In this document: one piece after another, positions 17,701 through 25,950 of the stretch
How the letters are laid out: each line of letters starts with the position of its first letter
Position numbering within the stretch: position 1 is the stretch's first letter
NCBI GenBank assembly: GCA_013287475.1
Contig: JABDDT010000010.1
Coordinates: 1 to 61,919, forward strand
Direction of reading: 5' to 3'
Source of the DNA: Bacteroidota bacterium
GTDB taxonomy: Bacteria > Bacteroidota > Bacteroidia > Chitinophagales > Chitinophagaceae
DNA: 61,919 nt
Made by a program: the position numbers and the translations under genes
Notes under the pieces: generated by a model
What the model was told of the DNA's origin: nothing
The model's input: only the letters and a program-made list of their open reading frames with translations
The model's database searches: none

Positions 17701-18754
17701 TGCAGTCAACAATGGAACACTCACGAGGACCTCAGGAACCATCATCAATACCGGATCTTTTATCCGCTGGTTCAAAACCGGCACGATTGCCACCGGATCT
17801 GCCGCGGGTCTCTTTCCCATGGGAACTGCTGTTGATTACCGTCCCATATTTATTTCCGCGCCTCTGCTGGGTCCAACAACCGGAGGTACAGTCACGGTAG
17901 GATATAATGATGCTACGACCAATTCAGTTGTATCCTTTGCAGACGGACTTTTTACCGTTGTAGTTCGAAAAGATTTAAACTGGGCAATGTCAACCGCAGG
18001 TCTTGCCGGCGGATTATATAATATGCAGATACAGGGGACGGATTACGGCCTTATCGGCGCCGTCTCCGATCTGCGCCTAACGCTGGTAAATAGTGTGGTC
18101 GGGGTTGCCGGAGTAAATGCAGGAACTGTTTCCAATCCGCAGGTTAACCGGACCGGTCTTTCAGTAGCCAATCTTTCGAATACATTTTATATGGGATCAG
18201 TCAATGCGGTGAGTTCACCATTGCCCGTCACCCTGGTTTCTTTTACAGCTAATTTATCCGGTCAGCGTGTGGATCTCAAATGGGAAACAGCCATTGAAAC
18301 AGATAATGATTATTTCACGGTGTTGCGCTCAAAAGACGGGCTGCAATGGGAAACCATCGCGCGTGTAAATGGTAAAGGCAATTCTGCTTCCAACAGTTTC
18401 TATGAAACCTTTGATGACAATCCTCTCAGCGGACAATCATTTTATAAACTGGAAAATACTGATTTTGATGGCCGGGTTTATTTTTCTCCGGTTGTCCTGG
18501 TGAATAAGGGAAGTGAACCTGATCAGGTCTCCTTATATCCTAATCCCGCTTCCGGTACTTTACTCATTACCCGTTACGGCAATGATTCATACAGCATTGA
18601 AGTCTTTAATAGCCTGGGGCAGTTAATGCAGGTCGTTCCCAATAATATTTCTGCAAAAACTTTGGATGTATCGGGTCTGCCCGCAGGTGTTTATTTTATA
18701 CATGTATTGTTTCCATCTTATGCACTGACGAAAACAGTGGTTATAAGGAGATAA
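14720..18754 (+). CDS. Giant repetitive T9SS type A-secreted surface protein
   Basis: A 1344-residue exported protein: signal peptide to about residue 22 (NLKAA), then a Thr/Asn/Gly-rich beta-rich body, and a C-terminal type A sorting domain (SLYPNPASGTL and LPAGVYFIHV) of about 75 residues for the type IX secretion system. The body contains about five repeats of roughly 140 residues, marked by a W/F-TY-x-AGT motif near residues 279, 419, 556, 693 and 840, each preceded by a GN-I-x-N-T-G-GGG and IN-x-x-G-A segment. The domain before the sorting signal (LPVTLVSFTANLSGQRVDL) is common in such proteins. Likely a surface or extracellular adhesin or sheath protein. Its stop overlaps the convergent carbamoyltransferase gene by 14 bases. 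Confidence 0.85.
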   Translation: MNKLYAGVLLLLSVFFCQNLKAARFWISASSSNWNNTANWSAISGGVGGASVPGVGDDVNFDGFGLGSCTIDMAFSVKSFTVATGYSGTISQGTNSITTVNAASFSGGTFTGGSANITIGTTFTLNGTAFTSTSGILEVDGATAAFTAAGFVHNSGTVRLNSFGGLALTGINPTFFILEFVGRANTYTLSGTGNITVLNSLNLTGTQFYNIMTGIIDVKGNINSSNTATGSGGDATININGNSAQTFTGSTTAGAGAIPQLNINTTGTLALVNFPAVSNNFTYTAGTVNPGTSTFCFTHGNVGAYSITGTLTFNSISFPVNTSLLTLTIASTITATADLTMAGAGNLVLNTGSINVNGNIILTNTGNGGGGSATINIVGAGAENLDGTAITVNQSRLPILNINKLTGTLSLLGNISFSANVTYTAGTMAPGTSNCYVVNNLTFTGSFSLYNLFIEPAGNTTVTVAAASVVTATNTLDLENAGNLININTGTIAVQGNIIDNNTNITGGGTGTILINGAGAQTITTSGVIDQGRFPAVTISKPSGTLTLPTLMTVRGNWTYTAGTIDATTNSSTVVFNNTMNITGTHTLNNITFDGSNNWTFTTAVGTTVTVLGNINMIGSSNITLNTGTYNLDGNLVLTNTGAGGGTSDIAFVSAVNQSIISSLLINQNCLPAITINKPGGTLLFPLLITVKGNWTYTAGTLDVTTNNSTVVFASPLGSGAFALTGSHSLNNVTFEGNNNNTANVNTGTILTVTGTLSTIGAFNVFINTTITGATAIQAQGNISINNTSVSGGGTGLILINGAGSQLFSGNSPASQGLMPFITIQKSTGVLTMSGIISESRDWTYISGTVDATTNTSSLVFGGNNLTITSAGMNFYNVTFSASTSTLANNFSVNNNLSIGGLSVLAAASNTINLGGKWTNWGTLGFNEATSTINFNGTALQTITTPGGENFTNVIVNNSGAGIQLENNVQVATTLTMTAGNIDLNTNSLTLGLTAVNNGTLTRTSGTIINTGSFIRWFKTGTIATGSAAGLFPMGTAVDYRPIFISAPLLGPTTGGTVTVGYNDATTNSVVSFADGLFTVVVRKDLNWAMSTAGLAGGLYNMQIQGTDYGLIGAVSDLRLTLVNSVVGVAGVNAGTVSNPQVNRTGLSVANLSNTFYMGSVNAVSSPLPVTLVSFTANLSGQRVDLKWETAIETDNDYFTVLRSKDGLQWETIARVNGKGNSASNSFYETFDDNPLSGQSFYKLENTDFDGRVYFSPVVLVNKGSEPDQVSLYPNPASGTLLITRYGNDSYSIEVFNSLGQLMQVVPNNISAKTLDVSGLPAGVYFIHVLFPSYALTKTVVIRR

Positions 18755-20582
18755 GTGACGGGTGTAATTGTTTTTGATCTTTCTTATCAAATAAATAGTT
18801 TCCAATTACGAGCAAATCCATTTGGGTTCGCATGAATCCCAAATAGGCGTCTTCCGCATTGCAAACAATGGGTTCCCCTCTTACGTTAAATGAAGTATTA
18901 ATAAGCATTCCGTGACCTGTTATCTTTTTAAATTCATGGAGCAGCTTCCAGAATTTCGGATTGGTTTTCTTGTCAACCGTTTGCACTCTGGATGTAAAAT
19001 CAACATGAGTTATTGAAGGGAAATCGGATCTCAGATGATTCAACATTTCACTTAAATTCATATCGTAATATTTTTCAGGAAGTAATTTTCTGAATTCATC
19101 CCGCAACAGAAAAACAAAAAGCATATAGAACGAAGGTATTCCGGGAGTGAAATATTTGTGAACATCCTCCAGAAGAACAGCAGGTGCGAAGGGTCTGAAT
19201 CCTTCCCGAAATTTGATCTTTAAATTAATTATTTTCTGCATTTCAGGATTCCTGGGATCACCCAGAATACTTCTGTTTCCGAGGGCACGCGGGCCAAATT
19301 CCATCCTGTCCTGAAACCAGCCTACAACATTTCCCTCAGCTATTTTTTTACTGACTACGGACAGCATATGATCGAAATTTTCAAAATACTTATAATCCGG
19401 TTCATACTTTCTTAAGTGATTTAAAATTTCCTTGTCTGTAAAACAAGGCCCCAGATAAGATCCGTTCATATGATCAGTATTTGGAATCAACTTCCTTTCT
19501 TTTTTTGACGGAATATAAAAAGCCGCCAGAGCTGCTCCCAGCGCCCCTCCTGCATCACCCGCTGCAGGCTGAATCCAGATTTTATCAAATATGCCGGTCT
19601 CCAATATTTTAGTATTGGCCCTGCAGTTTAAAGCAACACCACCAGCCATGACTAAATTTTTACTTTGAGTTAAAGTTTTTGCTGTATTCGCCATCGCAAC
19701 AACAATGGATTCAGTAATTTCCTGAATGGCCAAAGCGAGATTTATATGTTCGCGGGTAATCTCTGTTTCAGGTTTTCTCCTGGCTAACCCCAGAAGCAAT
19801 TCTAATTTCCTGTCATTCGTCATCTTTAATTTAGTCGCAAAATCAAAATAGTCCATATTTAATAAGATGGACCCATCCTCCCTGATATCAACCAGGTTTG
19901 CAAGAATTTTATTTTTGAATTCTGTTTTTTGGTCAGATGCTGGATTTCCGTAAGGAGCAAGCCCCATTAATTTATATTCCCCGCTATTTACTGTAAAACC
20001 CAGATAATAAGTAAAAGCTGAATATAAAAGTCCGACCGAATGCGGAAAACGCAGTTCCTTAAATACTTTTATTTGATTTCCATTTCCTTCGCAGATACTC
20101 GCTGTAGCCCATTCGCCCACACCATCAATAGTTAATATGGCCGCTTCCTCAAATGGGGAAGGATAAAAAGCACTGGCCGCGTGGGACAAATGATGCTCTG
20201 TAAATAAAATGGCAGGGGTTTTCCCTTTTCCCTGCTTAAATTTATTTAGTAAAAGTTTCTTTATGTAAATCTTTTCCTTAATCCAAACCGGTACGGATGT
20301 TATGAAATTCGATAAACCTTTTGGGGCAAATGAATGATAGGCTTCCAGTAATCTTTCAAATTTTAATAATGGCTTATCATAAAATGCAACTACTGTCAGG
20401 TCTTCTATTTGAATTCCCCCCTCCTGCAAAACATAGGCAATGGCATTTTCCGGGAATGAAGAGTCATGTTTTTTTCTGGTAAATCTTTCTTCCTGGGCAG
20501 CCGCTATGATATCACCATTAATAATTAAAGCTGCTGCGCTGTCATGATAAAATGCTGAAATTCCCAGGATGATTTCCGCCAT
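18741..20582 (-). CDS. O-carbamoyltransferase, NodU/CmcH/SxtI family
   Basis: A 613-residue enzyme that moves a carbamoyl group from carbamoyl phosphate, via a carbamoyl-adenylate, to a hydroxyl. The N-terminal Kae1-like domain shows GISAFYHDSAAALI, EERFTRKKHDSSFPENAI and the metal-site His pair in TEHHLSHAASAFY; LTIDGVGEWAT and MAGGVALNCRANTKI follow. The C-terminal domain has FGPRALGNRSILGDPR and NTSFNVRGEPIVC. Length equals that of SxtI (about 612). It is the last gene of a minus-strand set with DUF5989, SxtJ-family and SGNH/TPR genes. The acceptor is unknown; a surface glycan, lipid or exported metabolite is more likely than a toxin. Confidence 0.92.
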   Translation of the reverse strand: MAEIILGISAFYHDSAAALIINGDIIAAAQEERFTRKKHDSSFPENAIAYVLQEGGIQIEDLTVVAFYDKPLLKFERLLEAYHSFAPKGLSNFITSVPVWIKEKIYIKKLLLNKFKQGKGKTPAILFTEHHLSHAASAFYPSPFEEAAILTIDGVGEWATASICEGNGNQIKVFKELRFPHSVGLLYSAFTYYLGFTVNSGEYKLMGLAPYGNPASDQKTEFKNKILANLVDIREDGSILLNMDYFDFATKLKMTNDRKLELLLGLARRKPETEITREHINLALAIQEITESIVVAMANTAKTLTQSKNLVMAGGVALNCRANTKILETGIFDKIWIQPAAGDAGGALGAALAAFYIPSKKERKLIPNTDHMNGSYLGPCFTDKEILNHLRKYEPDYKYFENFDHMLSVVSKKIAEGNVVGWFQDRMEFGPRALGNRSILGDPRNPEMQKIINLKIKFREGFRPFAPAVLLEDVHKYFTPGIPSFYMLFVFLLRDEFRKLLPEKYYDMNLSEMLNHLRSDFPSITHVDFTSRVQTVDKKTNPKFWKLLHEFKKITGHGMLINTSFNVRGEPIVCNAEDAYLGFMRTQMDLLVIGNYLFDKKDQKQLHPSLISL

Positions 20583-20588
20583 TGCATA

Positions 20589-20738
20589 TTAAAATAATGT
20601 ATATATTAAGGGAGCTAAAGCAGAAGTGCCGGTAGCAATTATAAGTACAGCTAACAGCAGCAGGATCAATATAAGAGGTATCAGCCAGAATTTTTTTCTG
20701 GTCCTGAGAAATAGAAATAATTCTTTTAAAAACTCCAT
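20589..20738 (-). CDS. DUF5989 small membrane protein (SxtK-like)
   Basis: A 49-residue protein begins with ATG at 20738 (MEFLKELFLFLRTRKKFWLI) and ends LAPLIYTLF. It has a short basic amphipathic N-terminus, a single transmembrane helix (PLILILLLLAVLII) and a conserved small C-terminal tail. This is the DUF5989 pattern found beside carbamoyltransferases and SxtJ proteins. It ends six bases before the start of the carbamoyltransferase and starts 20 bases after the end of the SxtJ-family gene, clearly within the operon. It may recruit the carbamoyltransferase to the membrane (inference). Confidence 0.85.
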   Translation of the reverse strand: MEFLKELFLFLRTRKKFWLIPLILILLLLAVLIIATGTSALAPLIYTLF

Positions 20739-20758
20739 AAAGTATGGGAATTAATAAT

Positions 20759-21157
20759 CTAAAATGTATTTATGAGATCATTATCATTAAAGACATGATC
20801 ACGAATTGTCATAACCGAATGACTGCTTTTTTTAAACTGCTTTAATTTTAAATTATCATATCCGGCAATCCTTCTTATAAGTCCGATGGGAATTACAATG
20901 ATAAAAAAAATTCCTCCCAGCAGTATGGAAGAGCTGATGGTTCCTAAAATCTTACCCAGGCCAAACCAGCAGTAAGCGAAGGGATGAAATACAATGGGCA
21001 GAAGAAACGTTAAAAGAGTTAATACGATAACCGCTTTCATATAATTGTAATCTTTGTAACGCAAAGCCAGAAAGGATAAAATTAAAACTGTTACCAATCC
21101 AAACTCCTTTGTCTGCTCTTTGGAAATTTTAAATCCTCCTCCATTGAATTTTTTCAT
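20759..21157 (-). CDS. SxtJ-family membrane protein
   Basis: A 132-residue protein with three or four hydrophobic helices and the conserved FHPFAYCWFGLGKILGTIS, IPIGLIRRIAGYDNLKLKQF and VMTIRDHVFNDNDL segments. The size and these motifs match the SxtJ family, first named in the cyanobacterial saxitoxin cluster but present in many carbamoyltransferase clusters. It has no known biochemical activity. The gene ends three bases before the SGNH gene ends upstream in transcription order, and it is followed by the DUF5989 gene. Confidence 0.82.
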   Translation of the reverse strand: MKKFNGGGFKISKEQTKEFGLVTVLILSFLALRYKDYNYMKAVIVLTLLTFLLPIVFHPFAYCWFGLGKILGTISSSILLGGIFFIIVIPIGLIRRIAGYDNLKLKQFKKSSHSVMTIRDHVFNDNDLINTF

Positions 21158-21159
21158 TC

Positions 21160-23172
21160 TTAACCCTTTTTAATTTGCTCAAGTAAAGCTAATGCTTCTT
21201 TGTTTTTGGGATCAGCTTTTAAAATTTTTTCAATATATTTTGACGCTCCTTGCTTGTTTCCCATCGTCATATATTTAGTTGCAATCAGGTTTAATATAGG
21301 TAAGCTCGAAGAGTCCAGTGCCATTGCTTTCTGAAGGTTGATAATTTCACCTGCGTATTTCCTTACCGGCAAAAAGTTTACATTAGAAGTATTGTTCTGA
21401 ATGGCATAATCAAGATATGGCATGGCATCTCCCGGCCGGTCAATCCTGAGGTAAATTACAAACAATGTTTTGGCATAATCAAATGTAGGTGATATCGCAA
21501 AAGCCCTTTTAAAATAAAAAGCAGCTTCTTCGTAATAACCCATCTTACCGTAAAGATTAGCCGTCTTATCATAAAAATAAGTTTCGGTTGGATTTTCAAG
21601 GACCAGTAATTCCATAATTGTTTTCGCCTTTGGTAAATCCTTCATGTCAAAATAATAATTATAGAGTTCTTCCATTGCATTTGGCCATAGCCTGTGCTGA
21701 TTAACGACTGAATAGGCCATTTTTTCTTCGACAGAAACAACTTTTGGAGAATCACTGGAAATTCCTTCATTGAAAGGCCAGCTTCGCTTAAGATTAGAAA
21801 TTCTATATACACCAACCAGGGAATCAACTTCGGTTACAGGCATGGTCCGCATTAATTCCTTCAAATTCATTTCATTTGTATTCGCCGGAGGAATGATATG
21901 CTCATTTTTTAATGCCTTATAAAAAGCATCAGATATGATGGCATATCCTGTTAAATTCGGATGAACATGTTCCAGGATGAGTCTATTTCCAATAATATGA
22001 TTTGATGAAACTGAATCAAATGCTGCCTCAGTATCTACTAAGTGTGCCTGTTTGTATTTATCACATAATTTCTTGATCGCATCATTGATCTCCGAAGGAG
22101 CTCTGAACCGAAGACCATCCAGATCTTTGGCCCGGATAAAATATTTTTTTGCCTGAATATAATCACCTTCACCATAAGACAGCTTACCCAGATAATAATT
22201 ACATAGAGCGTGACCATCGTAAATCTGATCCGCCACTTTTAAAGACCGGGCCGCCTGGTCCCAATCTCCGGTATTAAAGGCGCTTACTCCTTCTCTGAAA
22301 TTTTTATTAAACCCAGGTAACTGCGCACTATCAGGAAAAATGCTCACAAAAGGTTTCAGATCCATTTCATTGCAAACGAGGTTGCTTATAAATACCGGAA
22401 TTCCGTTTTTATTAAATAATTCAAGGGTTTTATCCATATTCGAATTGAACTGTTCAATTCCCTTTTTATAAAGTGATGAACCATACTGAATCTGTTGATC
22501 AGCGACCATCCTCTGCATCAATGTCTGGCCCGAAAATTCTTTCTTCAGGTCTGATGAATTCTTTGCCCTTTCAAATAAACCGGTTAACAATTGGACTATT
22601 CTTAATTTTCGCAACTTAAGCACCAGCTGAATGATCCCAGAATTATTTCCAACACTATTGGTAGAACCGACTCCTAATGTCCCGTAATATTCATTATGTC
22701 CTGAGTATATCATAACAGCGTCAGGCTGGTATTTAACTACTTCTTTTGCAAATCCGAACACAGTATAAGAGTTAACAGCTGTCAGGGATAAATTGATTAT
22801 TTCAAATTCTCTGTCGGGAAATTCATGCATCAACCTGTACAATAACCATCTGTGAAATGACCCGTTGTGAAAATATGGATACCCGATCGTAGTGGATTCT
22901 CCCAATACAAAGATTCTTAATGTAGATTTTTCTTTATTCTTTTTGAACAGTTCACTGTTTCCTGTAGGGGCAAATGCCGGATTGATAAAATATCTTTTTG
23001 CGGCTGCCGGGTTTAATACCAGGTAATCAGGCCTGTCAGGAGCTTCCATAAAAAGATCCAGATTATTGCCGTATTGAAAAATCCGGAGTGAAAATTCTAA
23101 CAGAATCAAAATCAGTACAGGCAGCAGTATGGCGATCGTTTTGAAAGCTAGTTTTTGTAGAGATCTTTCCAT
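21160..23172 (-). CDS. Membrane-anchored SGNH/GDSL hydrolase with TPR repeats
   Basis: A protein of 670 residues from the ATG at 23172; an ATG ten codons upstream is also possible. An N-terminal helix (TIAILLPVLILILLEF) anchors it. Block I of the SGNH fold is IFVLGESTTIGYPY, YSGHNEYYGTLG gives the block III Asn, and EHVHPNLTGYAI supplies the final His. Between them and at the C-terminus are tetratricopeptide-like repeats (about residues 300-360 and 540-660; MKDLPKAKTIMELL, YYEEAAFYFKRAF). It is the first gene of the carbamoyltransferase set, two bases before the SxtJ-family gene. It could be an acyl or carbamoyl esterase acting on the same product (inference). Confidence 0.88.
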   Translation of the reverse strand: MERSLQKLAFKTIAILLPVLILILLEFSLRIFQYGNNLDLFMEAPDRPDYLVLNPAAAKRYFINPAFAPTGNSELFKKNKEKSTLRIFVLGESTTIGYPYFHNGSFHRWLLYRLMHEFPDREFEIINLSLTAVNSYTVFGFAKEVVKYQPDAVMIYSGHNEYYGTLGVGSTNSVGNNSGIIQLVLKLRKLRIVQLLTGLFERAKNSSDLKKEFSGQTLMQRMVADQQIQYGSSLYKKGIEQFNSNMDKTLELFNKNGIPVFISNLVCNEMDLKPFVSIFPDSAQLPGFNKNFREGVSAFNTGDWDQAARSLKVADQIYDGHALCNYYLGKLSYGEGDYIQAKKYFIRAKDLDGLRFRAPSEINDAIKKLCDKYKQAHLVDTEAAFDSVSSNHIIGNRLILEHVHPNLTGYAIISDAFYKALKNEHIIPPANTNEMNLKELMRTMPVTEVDSLVGVYRISNLKRSWPFNEGISSDSPKVVSVEEKMAYSVVNQHRLWPNAMEELYNYYFDMKDLPKAKTIMELLVLENPTETYFYDKTANLYGKMGYYEEAAFYFKRAFAISPTFDYAKTLFVIYLRIDRPGDAMPYLDYAIQNNTSNVNFLPVRKYAGEIINLQKAMALDSSSLPILNLIATKYMTMGNKQGASKYIEKILKADPKNKEALALLEQIKKG

Positions 23173-23323
23173 ACAGGCAAATTCGAAATTGAAAACATTC
23201 AAATCAAAGTATAATCACAGATATGCAGGATACTATATGTGCAATTAACATTTAGCTGATTAACCAGACACTTAATATTTAATTAATTTGGGAAAATCAC
23301 CTCTTTTTTAATTTGAAAACTAA

Positions 23324-25873
23324 TCAGGCAATCGTTTCGTGAAAGGTCTTTGTCAACTCAGTTCCGTAAATATCCTTGTATTCCTTTGCGAACTTCAGAA
23401 AGATATTACTGGCCAGGGTGAATCTTTTCAGAATGATCAGACATTTACACTGGTATATCAGCGCATCTTCATTTAAATGATCAAAATGAAAGATGCAATT
23501 GGTTATTTCTATAATAAATTCCGGTTCATGGGTAATTCCATGTTTTTTAATATACCAAAGACATAAATCTATTACTGAATTAGATATTTCAGACTTTATA
23601 CTATCCAGCCAGTCGTATTCTGTCATATATAGAAAAGATCCTCTTTTAATAACTTCAATCAGTGGTCTGATATCATCTTTACCAGGATGCAGGCTTTGTT
23701 GTATGATTGAATTGAAGACTGCAAAATCTATATAAATATTTTCATCCAGCTTTTGGAATTGCCATGAACCTGATTCCTTACTGATGGCACAATTGCCGAT
23801 CTTTTCAAGAATAATCTTCAGTTTCGCAATATTAACCGATCTGTTGTTTTTTGCATCTTTTTCTGACTTGTCATGCCATAGCCTTTCATTGAGCATCTCA
23901 GAACTTATGCCCCTGCCCTTGCGTATGGTGTTTATGCAGACAATAAGGAATAATTCCTTAAGCAACGGAGTAAAAAGTCCCGTTATATCATTTCCCTCTC
24001 TGTCAATAACCTGGAATTGTCCAAAAAGATAAATCGCTGAATGTATTTCCTCTTCTTCTGAATTTTGAAGATAAGTTGTCCTGCCCGCGATTTTAAGATT
24101 GGATTCACGAACAGAAAAAGGAATTTGGTCCATAATATTCCTCAACCGCTTTTTTCTCCTATAAAGAAAATAACCTGCCAGTAATAATGCCCCGGAGAAA
24201 AGAGCAAGAAAAAATATCATGCGATGGTCACCAGACGCTTGTTCAGTTACTATAACATCATCCGCTTCCGGTATAAAATTCAAAGAATATATTCTTATGG
24301 TAGTAATCTTTTGCGGTTCATCGCTTTTTGAATAGTTTAAAACTACCGTTACCAGTTTATTGCTGATGGGCGAATAATACAGATCAGCAAATGATTCAAT
24401 ATCATGAAACGTAAAGGGGATCTTGTTGGCGAGAATTCTGTATGTCGAATCCGTCAGCGAACCTTTGATCAGTTGGAGATTCGAGTTCGAACTGTCATTG
24501 GGGAAAATCAGTCCATAATAATTATTAGTCCTTGGATCGATGACAAGGCTGTTTACAAATGTAAATTGGTTTTCAACCGGTTTTAACGCAAACATTCTTT
24601 TAAATGACTTGTCCTTTACATTAAACCGGAACATATCATAGAAGTTTCGTGGATCCAGCATCTGATCGCCTGTCTGGCTACCATAACCGCCTATTATATA
24701 AACATATTTCCCAGTCGGATCCTCACCCAGCGCAGCAAGGTACCTTGGCGGTGAATAGTCTCCGTAAGTAGTGAGAGAATCCCATTTTTTAGTAGCGAAT
24801 GAATAACGCTGTACCCAGTTTTTATACCTGAGCTGGCCATATCCTCCGAGAATATAGAGTGAAGAATCCATTTTGGAAATGAATTTATTTGCATGCCAGA
24901 ATTCTGTTATTTTCCCGGGTTCAAAATCGCTCTCCCATTGATGGTTCCTGAAATCAAATGCAACGACTTTTTTCTGGTCAATAAATAAATCATATAATTT
25001 ATTAGAACTGGTATCAAATATTGACTGATGACCTACCCTCAGGTTTTCATGTTTATTGTCAACCCATTCCATTAAACCTTTTTCATTGCTTAGATTAAAA
25101 GCAATCACAGAATCTGAGCCCACAACATATACCTTATCTGATTTTGAATCAAATGCAACGCCTGCATATCCATTTAGTGTAAAAGAATTCAGCAATTCCC
25201 ATTTTTGATATTTTGGTTTTAACCAATTCGGATTTTTAACTTTTGCTATCTGCTTATTTACAATATCGTGCCCGATATTCCCCGAGGCTTCATTGAGTGG
25301 CCAAAAATATCTCAGTGTATTATTTTCATAAATCTTAATATCCTTTATCTGCATGGGCGGAATATCCCTGGTTTTATACTTTTCAAAATCATTGGCTCCC
25401 CATAAAAATTTAAAACATCTGAAATTTAGAGGAATATTACACTCCCCCGCCTTTTGATTATTTACTTCGAACATGAGCGTCTGGTTCTCCAGGTTAAACT
25501 TTAAGGAGATGGTGTTCCAGTCTTTGTAAAGTTTAGGACTGTCAATCATAAAACTGATATTGGAGAATGTTTCACCGTTGACAACCCTGAAAGAATGTGA
25601 TTTCTGATGGTAAATCAAATCTATATTATGATCTCCATTACTGATTATACGAAGAATATATCCAAAATAGGTTATATGTTTTGGAAGATAATTTATGTCA
25701 AACCTTAATTCAAAATTCTTTGAAAAGCAGATAGAATCATCCGGAGAAATATCCAGGGAAGTCCTTTTTTCCAGCACTGTTTCATGACTGCTGAAAGTCA
25801 GTCCATAAGACTGGCCGTAGCCGTTTATTTGAATTAAAAGAACGACTGCAATGGAAAAAGCAATCCGTCTCAT
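23324..25873 (-). CDS. Membrane-spanning Kelch-type sensor with cytoplasmic winged-helix/BTAD regulator domain
   Basis: Start at 25873 (MRRIAFSIAVVLLIQ) gives a signal peptide and avoids a long leader; the product is 849 residues. The periplasmic part has a concanavalin-like domain (about 25-200) and then a Kelch beta-propeller (about 215-530; SSLYILGGYGQL, YVYIIGGYGSQT). A transmembrane helix at about 551-572 (FLALFSGALLLAGYFLY) is followed by RRKKR. The cytoplasmic part begins with an OmpR-type winged helix (SAIYLFGQFQVIDREGNDI, ISSEMLNERLW, NIAKLKIILEKIG) and ends in a helical BTAD-like region. It is thus a one-component transmembrane regulator. It sits at the promoter-distal end of the glycan-utilisation gene run. 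Confidence 0.8.
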   Translation of the reverse strand: MRRIAFSIAVVLLIQINGYGQSYGLTFSSHETVLEKRTSLDISPDDSICFSKNFELRFDINYLPKHITYFGYILRIISNGDHNIDLIYHQKSHSFRVVNGETFSNISFMIDSPKLYKDWNTISLKFNLENQTLMFEVNNQKAGECNIPLNFRCFKFLWGANDFEKYKTRDIPPMQIKDIKIYENNTLRYFWPLNEASGNIGHDIVNKQIAKVKNPNWLKPKYQKWELLNSFTLNGYAGVAFDSKSDKVYVVGSDSVIAFNLSNEKGLMEWVDNKHENLRVGHQSIFDTSSNKLYDLFIDQKKVVAFDFRNHQWESDFEPGKITEFWHANKFISKMDSSLYILGGYGQLRYKNWVQRYSFATKKWDSLTTYGDYSPPRYLAALGEDPTGKYVYIIGGYGSQTGDQMLDPRNFYDMFRFNVKDKSFKRMFALKPVENQFTFVNSLVIDPRTNNYYGLIFPNDSSNSNLQLIKGSLTDSTYRILANKIPFTFHDIESFADLYYSPISNKLVTVVLNYSKSDEPQKITTIRIYSLNFIPEADDVIVTEQASGDHRMIFFLALFSGALLLAGYFLYRRKKRLRNIMDQIPFSVRESNLKIAGRTTYLQNSEEEEIHSAIYLFGQFQVIDREGNDITGLFTPLLKELFLIVCINTIRKGRGISSEMLNERLWHDKSEKDAKNNRSVNIAKLKIILEKIGNCAISKESGSWQFQKLDENIYIDFAVFNSIIQQSLHPGKDDIRPLIEVIKRGSFLYMTEYDWLDSIKSEISNSVIDLCLWYIKKHGITHEPEFIIEITNCIFHFDHLNEDALIYQCKCLIILKRFTLASNIFLKFAKEYKDIYGTELTKTFHETIA

Positions 25874-25950
25874 AGGCAATCGTAAAATATAAATATAAAG
25901 AAGTTTCGTTAATAAACGGTTATTTGAACAGGCGATTAAAGCATACTGAT

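Noticed and set aside
18741-23172. Saxitoxin production
   Set aside because: The families match sxtI-J-K-L, but no sxtA, sxtB, sxtD, sxtG or tailoring genes are in the window, and this gene set is widespread in non-toxic bacteria.
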